DNA of 43,697 nt. Origin: Companilactobacillus tucceti DSM 20183 (GTDB lineage: Bacteria; Bacillota; Bacilli; Lactobacillales; Lactobacillaceae). Within the stretch, counting starts at the first letter, position 1. The number at the start of each line of letters is the position of its first letter. Under the pieces are notes generated by a model, which was not told the origin of the DNA, made no database searches, and was given only the letters and a program-made list of their open reading frames with translations. The stretch lies in contig NZ_AZDG01000008.1 of the NCBI RefSeq assembly GCF_001434665.1, forward strand, positions 1-43,697, given 5' to 3'. The translations under genes and the position numbers were made by a program. This document shows, in pieces, positions 26,693 through 37,090 of the stretch.

Positions 26693-26849
26693 ATAAAACA
26701 GCGACACGGGGCAGTGAAAGCCGTGATAATTCTATGGTGAATCAAACTTAATTTTTATATAAAAGTGCAGGACTTATGTCCTGAATAAGGGTGGAACCGC
26801 GATCAATCGTCCCTTGCATGTATTTAGTATACCTGCAAGGGCTTTTTTT
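26693..26849 (+). promoter_or_regulatory. Glycine T-box riboswitch before glyQS
   Basis: The T-box motif AAGGGTGGAACCGCG (26787-26801) is followed by a terminator with arms CCCTTGCA (26811-26818) and TGCAAGGG (26834-26841) and seven T residues. A stem III hairpin, CAGGAC/GTCCTG (26768-26783), precedes it. Stem I has the CACGG/CCGTG distal hairpin with a GGCAGTGAAAG loop, preceded by the AGCGA motif, much as in the Bacillus glyQS leader from memory. The likely specifier is the Gly codon GGT at 26736-26738. Uncharged tRNA-Gly should promote readthrough into glyQ. Confidence 0.9.
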
Positions 26850-26873
26850 GCGTCTATCTGAGAGGAGAAAGTA

Positions 26874-27782
26874 ATGGATAAGAAATTAGATGTACAAAAT
26901 ATGATTTTGACATTGCAAAGTTTTTGGAGTGAAAAGGGTTGTATGTTGATGCAAGCCTACGATACTGAAAAAGGTGCTGGAACAATGAGTCCTTATACCT
27001 TTTTGAGAGCTATCGGACCTGAACCTTGGAATGCTGCATATGTTGAACCATCAAGACGTCCAGCAGATGGCCGTTATGGTGAAAACCCTAACCGTTTGTA
27101 TCAACATCATCAATTTCAAGTTGTAATGAAACCAGCTCCAGAAGATATTCAAGAATATTATTTGGATTCTTTGCGTGCGTTAGGAATTGAACCATTAGAA
27201 CATGATATTCGTTTCGTTGAAGATAACTGGGAGAACCCCTCAATGGGTTGTGCCGGTGTTGGTTGGGAAGTTTGGCTTGATGGTATGGAAGTTACTCAAT
27301 TTACTTATTTCCAACAAGTAGGCGGTCTACAAGTTCATCCTGTAACAAGTGAAATCACATATGGTGTTGAACGTCTAGCCTCATATATTCAAGATGTTAA
27401 CTCAGTTTACGATCTTGAATGGGGAGATGGAGTATTGTACGGTGATATCTTCAAAGAACCAGAATATGAACATTCTAAATACTCATTTGAAGAAAGTAAT
27501 CAAGATATGCTATTCAATTTCTTTAATGAATATGAAAAAGAAGCTAACCGTTTAATGGATCTAGGTTTAGTTCATCCCGCATATGATTATATTTTGAAAT
27601 GTAGTCATACATTTAACTTGCTAGATGCAAGGGGAGCTGTTTCTGTCACTGAAAGAGCAGCATACTTATCCAGAATTAGAAGAATGGCCCACAAAGTTGC
27701 CAAGGCTTTTGTTGAAGAACGTAAGAAATTAGGTTTCCCATTGTTGGCAAACAGTGAAGCAAAGGAGAAAGAAAATGACTAA
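26874..27782 (+). CDS. glyQ: Glycyl-tRNA synthetase alpha subunit
   Basis: GlyQ is the catalytic subunit of the bacterial alpha2beta2 GlyRS. The 302-aa protein begins with the nearly invariant [21 protein letters not shown] block and keeps [31 protein letters not shown] (class II motif 2 region) and [29 protein letters not shown] lies before the ATG. It overlaps glyS by eight bases, and the pair is under the glycine T-box. Confidence 0.97.
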   Translation: MDKKLDVQNMILTLQSFWSEKGCMLMQAYDTEKGAGTMSPYTFLRAIGPEPWNAAYVEPSRRPADGRYGENPNRLYQHHQFQVVMKPAPEDIQEYYLDSLRALGIEPLEHDIRFVEDNWENPSMGCAGVGWEVWLDGMEVTQFTYFQQVGGLQVHPVTSEITYGVERLASYIQDVNSVYDLEWGDGVLYGDIFKEPEYEHSKYSFEESNQDMLFNFFNEYEKEANRLMDLGLVHPAYDYILKCSHTFNLLDARGAVSVTERAAYLSRIRRMAHKVAKAFVEERKKLGFPLLANSEAKEKEND

Positions 27783-29841
27783 AAATTACTTATTAGAAAT
27801 TGGGCTAGAAGAGATGCCTGCTCATGTTGTTACTAAGAGTGAGAATCAATTAGCACAAAAAGCAGCTAAATTTTTAAAAGATAATCGTTTATCTTTCTCT
27901 ACAATTGAAAAGTATTCAACTCCAAGACGTTTAGCAATTTTGATTAAGGATATTGCTGAGAAACAAGACGATATTGACGTTAAAGCAAAAGGACCTGCCA
28001 AAAAGATTGCTCAAGATGCTGATGGAAATTGGACTAAAGCAGCTCAAGGATTTGCTCGTGGACAAGGAATGTCAGTTGATGATATTTTCTTTGAAGAATT
28101 AAAGGGTGTTGAATATGTTTATATCCAAAAACATGAAGCAGGAAAAACTGCTGAAGAGATTTTAGGAAATATAACAGAAGTTATTGAATCACTTACATTT
28201 CCAACAAGAATGCGTTGGGGATCATATGATTTTGAATACATTCGTCCAATTCATTGGTTAGTTTCATTACTTGGAAATGAAGAAGTTCCTTTGAAGATTT
28301 TAGATGTTGAATCAGGACGTATCAGTAGAGGACATCGTTTCTTGGGTGAAGATGTAGAGATCGATAACGCTGATAATTATGTTGAAAAGTTACGTTCACA
28401 ATTTGTGATCGTTGATGCTAAAGAACGTAAAAACATCATCAGTGATCAAATTAAAAAGATTGCTAATGATAATAATTGGATAATTGATATTGATAGTGAC
28501 CTTCTTGAAGAAGTTAATAATCTTGTTGAATATCCAACAACATTCTATGGCTCATTTGATAAAAAGTATCTTGAAATACCAGAAGAAGTATTGATTACTT
28601 CTATGAAAGATAATCAAAGATATTTCTATGTTAGAAACCAAGCTGGAAAACTAGAGCCAGATTTCATTGGTGTAAGAAACGGTAATTCAGAACATATTGA
28701 GAATGTTATTCAAGGTAATGAAAAAGTTTTAGTTGCTCGACTTGAAGATGCAGATTTCTTCTTTAAAGAAGATCAAAAGAAAACAATTGATGATTACGTT
28801 GAAAAGCTTAAATCAGTTAACTTCCACGTTAAAATCGGTACAATGTTTGAAAAAATGCAACGAGTTCATGCAATTTCAGAACATTTGGCTAAATTGTTTA
28901 ATTTAAACGAACAAGAAACAAAAGATTTACTACGTGCTAGTGATATTTATAAGTTTGACCTAGTTACAAATATGGTTGACGAATTCCCAGAATTACAAGG
29001 TACTATGGGTGAAAAATACGCTACTATAATGGGAGAAACTGATGGAGTAGCTAAAGCAATTAGCGAACACTATATGCCAATCTCTGCTGAAGGAGATCTT
29101 CCAAAGACAAAAGTTGGAGCTACTTTAGCACTTGCTGATAAGATTGATTCTTTGAAGACATTCTTTGCAGTTGATCTTATCCCTAGTGGTTCAAATGATC
29201 CTTATGCTTTGAGAAGACAGGCCTATGGTGTTGTTAGAATTTTAGATCAAAATCAATGGTCATTAAATCTTAATGATATTCAAGCATTCCTTTCAGGACT
29301 AGATGTTAAAGAAGGACTTGATCTATCTAAGAACCAAACAGAATTTACTGACTTTATGATTGATCGTGTTCGTCAATTATTAAATACTTCAGATATTAGA
29401 AATGATGTTATCGATGCTGTTAGTGAAGGTTCAAATGTTGATCCAATTGCTATGATAAATGTTGCCAAAGTTTTACAAAATCATGTTGAGGATGATGACT
29501 TCAAGCAAGTAATCGAAGCATTAAGTAGAATCGTTAATCTATCACAAAAAGCTGACTTTAAGTTTAGTGAAGAATTAACAGTCAACTCTGAATTATTTGA
29601 AAATCCATCTGAAAGTAAATTAAATGAATCAATTGATTCTATAAGCAAATCTGATACTAGTGATGCTGAAAAGTTGTATACTGCATTAGCTAGTTTGAAA
29701 CCAGTTATCGACAGTTACTTTGATGAAAATATGATTATGGATAAAAATGAAGCAGTAAAGACAAATCGTCTTACTCAATTAGTGATTGCAAACCATTTAA
29801 TTGCAAAATTAGGAAATCTATCTAAAATTGTAGTTAAGTAG
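27775..29841 (+). CDS. glyS: Glycyl-tRNA synthetase beta subunit
   Basis: GlyS binds tRNA-Gly and completes the heterotetrameric GlyRS. The 688-aa protein starts [15 protein letters not shown] and contains [20 protein letters not shown], the [11 protein letters not shown] and [10 protein letters not shown] blocks, an HD-like domain, and the [19 protein letters not shown] motif before a C-terminal anticodon-binding domain. ATG 27775 follows AAGGAGAAAG, which lies inside the end of glyQ; the earlier in-frame start has no such site. dnaG follows after 81 bases. Confidence 0.97.
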   Translation: MTKNYLLEIGLEEMPAHVVTKSENQLAQKAAKFLKDNRLSFSTIEKYSTPRRLAILIKDIAEKQDDIDVKAKGPAKKIAQDADGNWTKAAQGFARGQGMSVDDIFFEELKGVEYVYIQKHEAGKTAEEILGNITEVIESLTFPTRMRWGSYDFEYIRPIHWLVSLLGNEEVPLKILDVESGRISRGHRFLGEDVEIDNADNYVEKLRSQFVIVDAKERKNIISDQIKKIANDNNWIIDIDSDLLEEVNNLVEYPTTFYGSFDKKYLEIPEEVLITSMKDNQRYFYVRNQAGKLEPDFIGVRNGNSEHIENVIQGNEKVLVARLEDADFFFKEDQKKTIDDYVEKLKSVNFHVKIGTMFEKMQRVHAISEHLAKLFNLNEQETKDLLRASDIYKFDLVTNMVDEFPELQGTMGEKYATIMGETDGVAKAISEHYMPISAEGDLPKTKVGATLALADKIDSLKTFFAVDLIPSGSNDPYALRRQAYGVVRILDQNQWSLNLNDIQAFLSGLDVKEGLDLSKNQTEFTDFMIDRVRQLLNTSDIRNDVIDAVSEGSNVDPIAMINVAKVLQNHVEDDDFKQVIEALSRIVNLSQKADFKFSEELTVNSELFENPSESKLNESIDSISKSDTSDAEKLYTALASLKPVIDSYFDENMIMDKNEAVKTNRLTQLVIANHLIAKLGNLSKIVVK

Positions 29842-29922
29842 TTATATTATTTGTATTTTATAAATCCATGTGTTAACCTATAGTTTACTGTTTTTATAAA
29901 CATTTTTGAGGAGGTGACAGCC

Positions 29923-31743
29923 ATGGCAACTCGAATTCCACAGGAATTTATAGATGAAGTTACCTCGAAGACAAATATAGTCGATGTTATAAGTAAATAC
30001 GTTCAACTTAAGAAAGCAGGAAAAAACTTTGTAGGTTTATGTCCATTTCATGAGGAAAGAACGCCTTCGTTTACCGTTACCGAAGAAAAACAATTCTTTC
30101 ATTGCTTTAGTTGCGGTCGAGGAGGAAATGTTTATAAATTTATTATGGAAATGGAAAGCAAATCCTTCCCAGAATCTGTAATTGAAGTGGCTAAAATGGG
30201 GAATATTCCTATTCCTGATAGCTACCAAACCGAAAATACAAATTACCAAAATTCAGATAGTAGAACTTTACTGAAAATGTACGAGGAAACTGCAAAGTTA
30301 TACAGCCATATTTTGCTAAAAACAGAAAATGGAAGTAAAGCTTTAAAGTATCTAAACAATCGTGATATTGATAAAAATTTGATAGAAACTTTTAATTTAG
30401 GATATGCTCCTAATAATTCAGATTTATTACTTCAATTTTTCAGAGACAGAGACATTTCAGAAGATATTCTGAAAAAGTCTGGATTATTTGCTGAAAATCA
30501 GCAAGGACAATTATTCGACCGTTTCAGGGATCGAATGATGGTTCCCATAACTGATGAGGCTGGTAATATTGTTGCATTTTCAGGTAGAATTTTAGATAAA
30601 GATGCTAGTACGGCTAAGTATTTAAATAGTCCTGAAACAGAGATTTTCAGTAAGAGTAAGGTTCTCTTTAACTTAAGTAATGCTAAAAAGAGTATTAGAG
30701 ATAATCAGAATGTCATCTTATTTGAAGGTTTCATGGATGTTTTAAGTGCTTATAAGTCTGGTGTAACTAATGGTGTCGCCTCAATGGGTACTAGTTTGAC
30801 CGATCAGCAGCTTTATACTTTAAGTAGACTGACTAATCAAATTAATATTTGTTATGATGGCGATGATCCTGGTGTTGAAGCAACTTATCGAGCGTTAACA
30901 CAGCTTAATGATGATCGCTTTACGTACGGAGTTATTAGTGTTCCTGATAAAAAGGATCCAGATGAATATATTCGTAGTGAAGGATCAGAGAAGTTTAGAA
31001 ATTTAGTCAAAAATGGTGTTCAAACGCCAATATCATTTATACTTAATTATTTCCGCAGACATTATAATCTCAACAATGAACATGACCAGCTAGAGTTTTT
31101 GAATCAATCTCTTCAAGAAATCGTTAAATTGGATTCTCCAGTTGAAGTTGATATGTACGTTGGTCGTGTTGCTGATGAAATGAATGTTTCAAAAGAGTCT
31201 ATTAATAAAGAATTAGATGCTTTGAGACGAAGTAATGCAATTAAGGCACCGGCCAATAATAATGATAATGTAAAAAGAGAATCATTAATAAGGTCAACAG
31301 CATCGGCTGAAACAACCAAGTTCAATCGAATTGAGATGTCTGAACGTTGCTTACTTTATTGGACGATCAACTTCCCGGAATTGAAAGCTAATCTTAAAGG
31401 AAATGATTTTCATTTTGTTCATGATAAATATCAAAAGATGTATGAAGCACTTTTAGCATTTGGTGATATTGATAATAATGTGCAAATGTCTGACTTTACG
31501 AATGGTTTAGATGATAACAGTAAAAACTTATTGGCTGAATTAGTAATGATGAAGATGCCTGAAGAATATTCGGAACAGGAAATTGATGATTATATTAGTA
31601 ATGTCAATAATTCTGGTCTGGAAGATAAGGTATCTAATATCAATCAACAACTTAAACAAGCTGCAATGGTAGGTGACGATAAATTACAATTAGAGCTAAC
31701 AAAGCAATTAATTAATTTAAGAAAATTGTTAACTAGTAATTAG
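29923..31743 (+). CDS. dnaG: DNA primase
   Basis: DnaG makes the RNA primers for replication with the DnaB helicase. The 606-aa protein has an N-terminal zinc finger (Cys40, His43, Cys61, Cys64), the RNA polymerase domain with the TOPRIM motifs VILFEGFMDVL and CYDGDDPG, and a C-terminal helicase-interaction region of low conservation. ATG 29923 follows GAGGAGGTG; the GTG nine bases earlier lies within that site. It is followed 21 bases later by rpoD, as in most Firmicutes. Confidence 0.97.
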   Translation: MATRIPQEFIDEVTSKTNIVDVISKYVQLKKAGKNFVGLCPFHEERTPSFTVTEEKQFFHCFSCGRGGNVYKFIMEMESKSFPESVIEVAKMGNIPIPDSYQTENTNYQNSDSRTLLKMYEETAKLYSHILLKTENGSKALKYLNNRDIDKNLIETFNLGYAPNNSDLLLQFFRDRDISEDILKKSGLFAENQQGQLFDRFRDRMMVPITDEAGNIVAFSGRILDKDASTAKYLNSPETEIFSKSKVLFNLSNAKKSIRDNQNVILFEGFMDVLSAYKSGVTNGVASMGTSLTDQQLYTLSRLTNQINICYDGDDPGVEATYRALTQLNDDRFTYGVISVPDKKDPDEYIRSEGSEKFRNLVKNGVQTPISFILNYFRRHYNLNNEHDQLEFLNQSLQEIVKLDSPVEVDMYVGRVADEMNVSKESINKELDALRRSNAIKAPANNNDNVKRESLIRSTASAETTKFNRIEMSERCLLYWTINFPELKANLKGNDFHFVHDKYQKMYEALLAFGDIDNNVQMSDFTNGLDDNSKNLLAELVMMKMPEEYSEQEIDDYISNVNNSGLEDKVSNINQQLKQAAMVGDDKLQLELTKQLINLRKLLTSN

Positions 31744-31764
31744 AAGCATACTGGAGGAAAATAC

Positions 31765-32877
31765 ATGGCAACTAAAAAAACAACAGTATCAAAAGAGCTT
31801 AAAAATGCTACAAAAAAGCTTGTTAAAGATTTAAAGAAAACTGGTAAGATCACAGAAACTGACTTAACAGAAAAAATCATTACTCCATATAAACTTAAGG
31901 GTGATGCCCTTAATACATTTATCGAAGAACTAGAAGACCAAGGTATTGGTGTTGTTGATGATAAAGGTAATCCAAGTAAACTTTCACTTCTAAAAGAAGA
32001 AAAGAGTGCTAAGAAAACTAAAAAAGAAACTCCAGCTCCAACAGATATTAAGGTAAACGATCCAGTTCGTATGTACTTAAAGGAAATTGGACGTGTTCCT
32101 TTGTTGAACGCTCAACAAGAAGTTGATTTAGCATTGAAAATCGAACAAGGTGATGAAGAAGCTAAGCAAAGGCTTGCTGAAGCTAACCTACGTTTGGTTG
32201 TTTCTATTGCTAAGCGTTATGTTGGACGTGGTATGCAATTTCTTGATTTGATTCAAGAAGGAAATATGGGTCTGATGAAGGCCGTTGAAAAATTTGATTA
32301 CCGTCTAGGATTCAAGTTTTCTACATATGCAACCTGGTGGATCAGACAGGCTATTACGCGTGCTATTGCTGACCAAGCTAGAACAATTCGTATCCCTGTT
32401 CATATGGTTGAAACTATCAACAAATTGATCAGAATTCAACGTCAATTACTTCAAGATCTTGGTCGTGAGCCATTACCTGAAGAAATTGGTGCAGAAATGG
32501 ATATGGCAACTGGTAAGGTTAGAGATATTCTAAAAATTGCTCAAGAACCTGTATCATTGGAAACTCCTATTGGTGAAGAGGATGACTCTCATCTTGGTGA
32601 TTTCATTGAGGATTCTGACGCAACAAGTCCTGAAGACCATGCATCTTATGAATTGTTAAAAGAACAACTAGAAAATGTTCTGGACACATTAACAGATCGT
32701 GAAGAAAATGTACTTCGTTTACGTTTTGGTTTAGATGATGGAAGAACAAGAACCCTTGAAGAAGTTGGTAAAGTATTTGGTGTTACTCGTGAGAGAATTC
32801 GTCAAATTGAAGCCAAAGCTTTAAGAAAGTTACGTCATCCATCAAGATCAAAACAATTAAAAGACTTTTTGGAATAA
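31765..32877 (+). CDS. rpoD: RNA polymerase primary sigma factor (SigA)
   Basis: This 370-aa protein is the housekeeping sigma-70. A Lys-rich N-terminal region 1.1 is followed by region 1.2 ([16 protein letters not shown]), region 2 ([29 protein letters not shown] and the -10-reading [13 protein letters not shown]), region 3, and region 4 ([22 protein letters not shown], which reads the -35 box). These specificities agree with the TTGACA/TATAAT promoters seen in the window. TGGAGGA lies before the ATG. A terminator follows. Confidence 0.98.
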   Translation: MATKKTTVSKELKNATKKLVKDLKKTGKITETDLTEKIITPYKLKGDALNTFIEELEDQGIGVVDDKGNPSKLSLLKEEKSAKKTKKETPAPTDIKVNDPVRMYLKEIGRVPLLNAQQEVDLALKIEQGDEEAKQRLAEANLRLVVSIAKRYVGRGMQFLDLIQEGNMGLMKAVEKFDYRLGFKFSTYATWWIRQAITRAIADQARTIRIPVHMVETINKLIRIQRQLLQDLGREPLPEEIGAEMDMATGKVRDILKIAQEPVSLETPIGEEDDSHLGDFIEDSDATSPEDHASYELLKEQLENVLDTLTDREENVLRLRFGLDDGRTRTLEEVGKVFGVTRERIRQIEAKALRKLRHPSRSKQLKDFLE

Positions 32878-32883
32878 AACTAA

Positions 32884-32917
32884 GAAAAGAACAGTATATA
32901 AATTGCTGTTCTTTTTA
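32884..32917 (+). terminator. Rho-independent terminator after rpoD
   Basis: AAAAGAACAG (32885-32894) pairs with CTGTTCTTTT (32906-32915) around an AT-rich loop and is followed by T residues. Confidence 0.83.
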
Positions 32918-33002
32918 TTTTTTCTAAAATATTTAAGTTAAATTGTTATGTTTTTTCACAAGTTGCGTTAACATTAATATATCTACTTTTTGGAGGGTTT
33001 AT

Positions 33003-34199
33003 ATGCTAGATAGAAAGATTTATGACGAGATTTTTTCACATTCATTCACAATACCTATTAAGGTTATTTTTTGGGATGGAAAAGAAAAAAACTATGGACC
33101 AGAAGGAAAGTCTGACATAACGATTAAGTTCAACAAGAAAATTCCAATTTCCGAAGTTGTTAAACATGCCACACTTACTTTAGGTGAAGCCTATATGGAT
33201 AAGGATATTGAAATCGAAGGTTCGATTCAAAAGCTTATTACATCTGCTTACACACAATCAGATAGTTTTATGTCGAGTAGCAAATTAAAGAAAATTGTTC
33301 CTAAATTTAGTCATAGTGAAGAAAATAATAAAAAATAAATTCAAGAGCATTATGATATTGGTAATGACTTTTACAAATTATGGCTTGATAAAACAATGAC
33401 ATATTCATGTGCATACTTCCGTACTCCAGAGGATACCTTAGAACAAGCACAAATGAATAAAGTTCATCATATTTTAAATAAATTGAACTCAAAACCTGGC
33501 GAAAGCATTATTGATATTGGCTGTGGATGGGGAACAATGATGTTCACTGCAGCTAAAGAATATGGTCTAAAAGCTAAGGGTGTTACATTGAGCCAAGAAC
33601 AATATGACTATGTTAAAAATAAGATCGAAGAAGAAAATCTAACTGATCAAATGGAAGTTATTCTTGAGGATTACCGTGAAATTGATGAAAAATTTGATCA
33701 TGTAGTTTCAGTCGGTATGTTTGAGCATGTTGGTGAAAAACACCTTGAGGGTTACTTTAAGACAGTTAAGAAGATGCTTAAACCAAACGGTAGTGCATTG
33801 ATCCATGGTATTACAGGTCAACATGAAGGATTGGGTGTTGATCCATGGCTAGTTAAATATATTTTCCCAGGTGGCTATATTCCTGATATTAAAGAAAACA
33901 TTGGTCACATCATGGATGCAAAATTACAAATTGATGATTTAGAGCCACTACGTCGCCATTATCAAAAAACTGTTGAAATCTGGCGTCATAATTTCTTGAA
34001 GGTTGAAGATAAAGTTAAAGAAATGTACGGCGAAAGATTTGTACGTATGTGGGACCTCTATCTTCAAGGTTGTGCTGCTTCATTTGAAAGTGGTAATATC
34101 GATGTGATTCAATATCTATTAACAAATGGACCAAGTGGTACAGAAATGCCAATGACACGTGAATATATGACAGACTTAGATCGTAAGACTGCAGAATAG
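33003..34199 (+). pseudogene. cfa: Cyclopropane-fatty-acid synthase interrupted by one in-frame TAA
   Basis: Cfa adds a methylene group from SAM to unsaturated acyl chains of membrane phospholipids. Read across the stop, the frame gives about 398 codons, the normal length. The first 111 codons (from ATG 33003, with GGAGGG upstream) form the N-terminal domain. TAA follows at 33336-33338. The same frame then continues with [20 protein letters not shown], the SAM motif [19 protein letters not shown] and the C-terminal WRHNF and [10 protein letters not shown] blocks. No Shine-Dalgarno precedes the internal ATG at 33396, so the catalytic part is unlikely to be made alone. A recent nonsense mutation or base-call error is likely. 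Confidence 0.88.
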
Positions 34200-34208
34200 A
34201 GGTTTAAT

Positions 34209-34898
34209 TTGACTTTACTATCAAACAGACTGCAAGCCGTAGCTAAAATGGTTGATACTAATGCTAGAGTGGCAGATATAGGTTCTGACCACGCTTATTT
34301 GCCAGTGGAATTAATTGAAGATAAAAGAATTGATTATGCAATTGCTGGAGAAGTAGCACCAGGACCAATGTCTCGTTCTAAAGCAGATATTGATAAATTT
34401 GGCTTAAGTGAGAAAATTGATGTTCGTTTAGGTGATGGTTTAGCCGTTATTAACTCAGCGGATAAAATAGATACTGTTGTTATTGCAGGTATGGGAGGAA
34501 TCCTTATCTGTGATATTTTGACACGGGCAACTAAAGAACAATTATCAAATGTAAATACTTTAATATTACAGCCAAATATTGGAGAACCTCTGGTAAGACA
34601 TTGGTTGGTCGATAATGGTTTTGAAATAGTTGATGAAAATATTTTAGAAGATGAGCATCATGATTATGAGATCATTAAAGCTAATAGAACTAAAAATTCT
34701 AAAATACTAACTGATGCTCAATACTTAATGGGGCCCGTTTTAATGGAAAGAAGATCTGCTGACTTTCTAAAAAAATGGCAACGAAAATTAGGTGGATATA
34801 AAAAGGCAATTGATAATATGCAACATGCCAAGAAAATCGATAATGACAAGATAAATAAAATGCAGCAATACATTAAATATGTTGAGGAGATTTTATAA
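34209..34898 (+). CDS. trmK: tRNA (adenine(22)-N1)-methyltransferase
   Basis: TrmK methylates N1 of A22 in the D-loop of tRNA. The 229-aa protein has the family start LSNRLQAVAKMV, the SAM motif VADIGSDHAYLP (about residues 21-32), the AGMGGILI loop, and LILQPN, an NPPY-like active-site motif. A C-terminal coiled coil follows (about 175-229). The start is TTG with AGAGG five bases upstream. It overlaps the Nif3-like gene by one base (TAATG). It lies after the broken cfa; in many relatives trmK follows rpoD directly. Confidence 0.94.
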   Translation: MTLLSNRLQAVAKMVDTNARVADIGSDHAYLPVELIEDKRIDYAIAGEVAPGPMSRSKADIDKFGLSEKIDVRLGDGLAVINSADKIDTVVIAGMGGILICDILTRATKEQLSNVNTLILQPNIGEPLVRHWLVDNGFEIVDENILEDEHHDYEIIKANRTKNSKILTDAQYLMGPVLMERRSADFLKKWQRKLGGYKKAIDNMQHAKKIDNDKINKMQQYIKYVEEIL

Positions 34899-35689
34899 TG
34901 GTCAAAGTACAAGATATAATTAATCATGTAGAAGAATTTGCACCATTAGCTATCAAAGAAGATGGAGACCCAACAGGTTTTCAAATTGGGGATCGTAATC
35001 AAGAAGTTCATACTATTATGACAACTTTAGACGTTCGTCCTAAAGTTGTAGAAGAAGCTATCGAAAAGAACGTAGATATGATTATGGCACATCATCCCAT
35101 CATGTTTCATGCAGCAAGAAATCTAGATTTATCATCTCCACAAAATAAGATGTATAGAGATTTGTTATCACATAACATCGCAGTTCATTCAGCACATACT
35201 AATATGGATAAAGCCCATGGTGGTATGAATGATTGGTTAATGGAAAAGTTGGAACTAAAAATTGCACGTTACCTTGATCCTAATGATGATTATTCAATTG
35301 GACGTATGGGTGATCTACCTGAAGAAATGGATCTATTAGACTTCGCAAAAAAAGTACGAGATACATATAACTTGCCAAATTTGCGTTATGTGAAATCAGA
35401 ACTTGGAGAACCTGTTAAAAAAGTTGCCATTATTGGTGGGGATGCTGGTAAGTTTTATCCTGAAGTATTAAAAGCCGGTGCTGATACATTTATTACTGGT
35501 GACGTTTATTACCATACGGCTCATGATATGATGTCAAATGGATTGAATGTCATTGATCCAGGTCATCATATTGAAGCTATCTTTATAGAAAAAATGGCTC
35601 GCTTATTAAATGACTGGAAAAAAGCTAATAAGTGGGATATAAATATTATTGAATCAAAGGTTAATACTGAACCATATAATTTTATTTAG
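34898..35689 (+). CDS. Nif3-like dinuclear metal-centre protein (YqfO/GCH-I type 2-like)
   Basis: This 263-aa cytosolic protein of the NIF3 family forms a hexameric ring with a two-metal site. Metal-binding motifs are visible: AHHPIMFH (about residues 64-71), HSAHTNMDKAHGGMND, and the C-terminal DPGHHIEAIFIEKMA. Its biochemical role is not settled in the family. It lacks the central inserted domain of the longer YqfO type. It is translationally coupled to trmK, a conserved pairing in Firmicutes, which suggests a link to tRNA or nucleotide metabolism. Confidence 0.92.
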   Translation: MVKVQDIINHVEEFAPLAIKEDGDPTGFQIGDRNQEVHTIMTTLDVRPKVVEEAIEKNVDMIMAHHPIMFHAARNLDLSSPQNKMYRDLLSHNIAVHSAHTNMDKAHGGMNDWLMEKLELKIARYLDPNDDYSIGRMGDLPEEMDLLDFAKKVRDTYNLPNLRYVKSELGEPVKKVAIIGGDAGKFYPEVLKAGADTFITGDVYYHTAHDMMSNGLNVIDPGHHIEAIFIEKMARLLNDWKKANKWDINIIESKVNTEPYNFI

Positions 35690-35701
35690 GGAGTGAAAGT
35701 C

Positions 35702-36946
35702 ATGGCAGTAAAATATGAAAAGTTGATTCCACGTTTTTTGAGTTATGTTAAGCAAAATACTCGCTCGGATGAAAACTCAACATCTGTTCCATCAACTGAA
35801 AGACAAACTATTTTTCTTAATAAATTAGCAGATGAATTAAAGAGCATCGGTTTAAAAGATGTAAAGATAAGTTCTGTTGATTCTTATTTAACAGCAGAAC
35901 TCCCTTCAAATTTAGACTATGATGTACCTGTTTTGGGATTGATTTCTCACGTTGATACTGCGGACTTTAATTCTGAAAATATTAAGCCTAAAATTGTAGA
36001 AAATTATGACGGTGGCGTTATAAAGTTAGATGATGATGGTAAATATACACTTGATCCTAAAGTATTTCCTTCATTAAACAAATATCACGGTCAAACGTTG
36101 ATCACAACAAGTGGCGATACATTGCTTGGTTCTGATGATAAATCTGGCGTTAGTGAAATAATCACTGCTATGGAATACTTGATAGATCATCCTGAAATTA
36201 AGCATGGAAAAGTAAAAATAGGTTTGGGTCCTGATGAAGAAATTGGAACTGGTGCTGATAATTTTGATGTCAAAGACTTTGGTGCAGATTTTGCCTATAC
36301 AGTTGACGGCGGTCCCGTTGGTCAGCTTGAGTATGAAACTTTTAGTGCTGCGGGATTAAAGGTTTATATTACAGGTAAAGATGTACATCCCGGTTCTGCA
36401 AAAGGCATCATGATCAATGCCATAGGTGTTGCTAACGAATTTCAAAATGCATTACCTAGTGATGAAGTTCCAGAAAAAACTTCAGGTCGTGAAGGCTTCT
36501 TCCATTTGTTAGAAATTAAAGGTACAGTCGACTCCGCTTATCTTTCATATATTATTCGTGATTTTGAACGTGAAGGATTAGAAGATCGTAAGAATAAAAT
36601 TAATCAAATTGTTAAGAATTTGAATGATAAGTATGGTGAGGGAACAGTAAAAATTGATATGAAAGATCAGTATTACAATATGGTCGATGTTATCAAAGAC
36701 CATATGGACGTGGTTAGAATTGCTGAAAGGGCTATGAAGAATCTGAATATTGAACCTGATGAGGAAGCTGTTCGTGGTGGAACAGATGGTTCTAAAATTT
36801 CATTTATGGGTCTTTCAACACCAAATATGTTTGCTGGTGGAGAAAATATGCATGGACGTTTTGAATATGTTGCCGAAGAGTCAATGGAAAAAGCAGTCGA
36901 TGTTATTCTCGAAATTATAAAACTTAACAGTAACGCTGATAAATAA
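35702..36946 (+). CDS. pepT: Peptidase T (tripeptide aminopeptidase)
   Basis: PepT is a cytosolic two-zinc aminopeptidase of family M20B that releases the N-terminal residue of tripeptides. The 414-aa protein has the zinc ligands in SHVDTADF, TLLGSDDKSGVSE, GPDEEIGTGA (Glu catalytic) and AYTVDGGPVG, and the last His in ENMHGRFEYV. ATG 35702 follows AGGGAGTG; the GTG at 35693 overlaps that site. It starts 12 bases after the Nif3-like stop, so it probably shares its transcript, and it has a terminator. Confidence 0.96.
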   Translation: MAVKYEKLIPRFLSYVKQNTRSDENSTSVPSTERQTIFLNKLADELKSIGLKDVKISSVDSYLTAELPSNLDYDVPVLGLISHVDTADFNSENIKPKIVENYDGGVIKLDDDGKYTLDPKVFPSLNKYHGQTLITTSGDTLLGSDDKSGVSEIITAMEYLIDHPEIKHGKVKIGLGPDEEIGTGADNFDVKDFGADFAYTVDGGPVGQLEYETFSAAGLKVYITGKDVHPGSAKGIMINAIGVANEFQNALPSDEVPEKTSGREGFFHLLEIKGTVDSAYLSYIIRDFEREGLEDRKNKINQIVKNLNDKYGEGTVKIDMKDQYYNMVDVIKDHMDVVRIAERAMKNLNIEPDEEAVRGGTDGSKISFMGLSTPNMFAGGENMHGRFEYVAEESMEKAVDVILEIIKLNSNADK

Positions 36947-36960
36947 GAGTTTTAAATATA

Positions 36961-36992
36961 AAAAACGACACTTTAAAAGTGCCGTTTTTTTT
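36961..36992 (+). terminator. Rho-independent terminator after pepT
   Basis: AACGACACTTT (36964-36974) pairs with AAAGTGCCGTT (36977-36987) with one mismatch, followed by a T run. Confidence 0.83.
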
Positions 36993-37090
36993 ATGCTATT
37001 TTATAAAATAATCGTATACAAGATGAGATTCATTATTTGATACAATTAATTTGCAAAATTGATTTTTGATAATAGTGAAGGGGATATTTT

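Noticed and set aside
33396-34199. Separate methyltransferase gene starting at the internal ATG 33396
   Set aside because: It is in the same frame as the upstream cfa part, lacks a ribosome site, and the conserved [13 protein letters not shown] segment lies before this ATG. One gene with a stop is the better reading.
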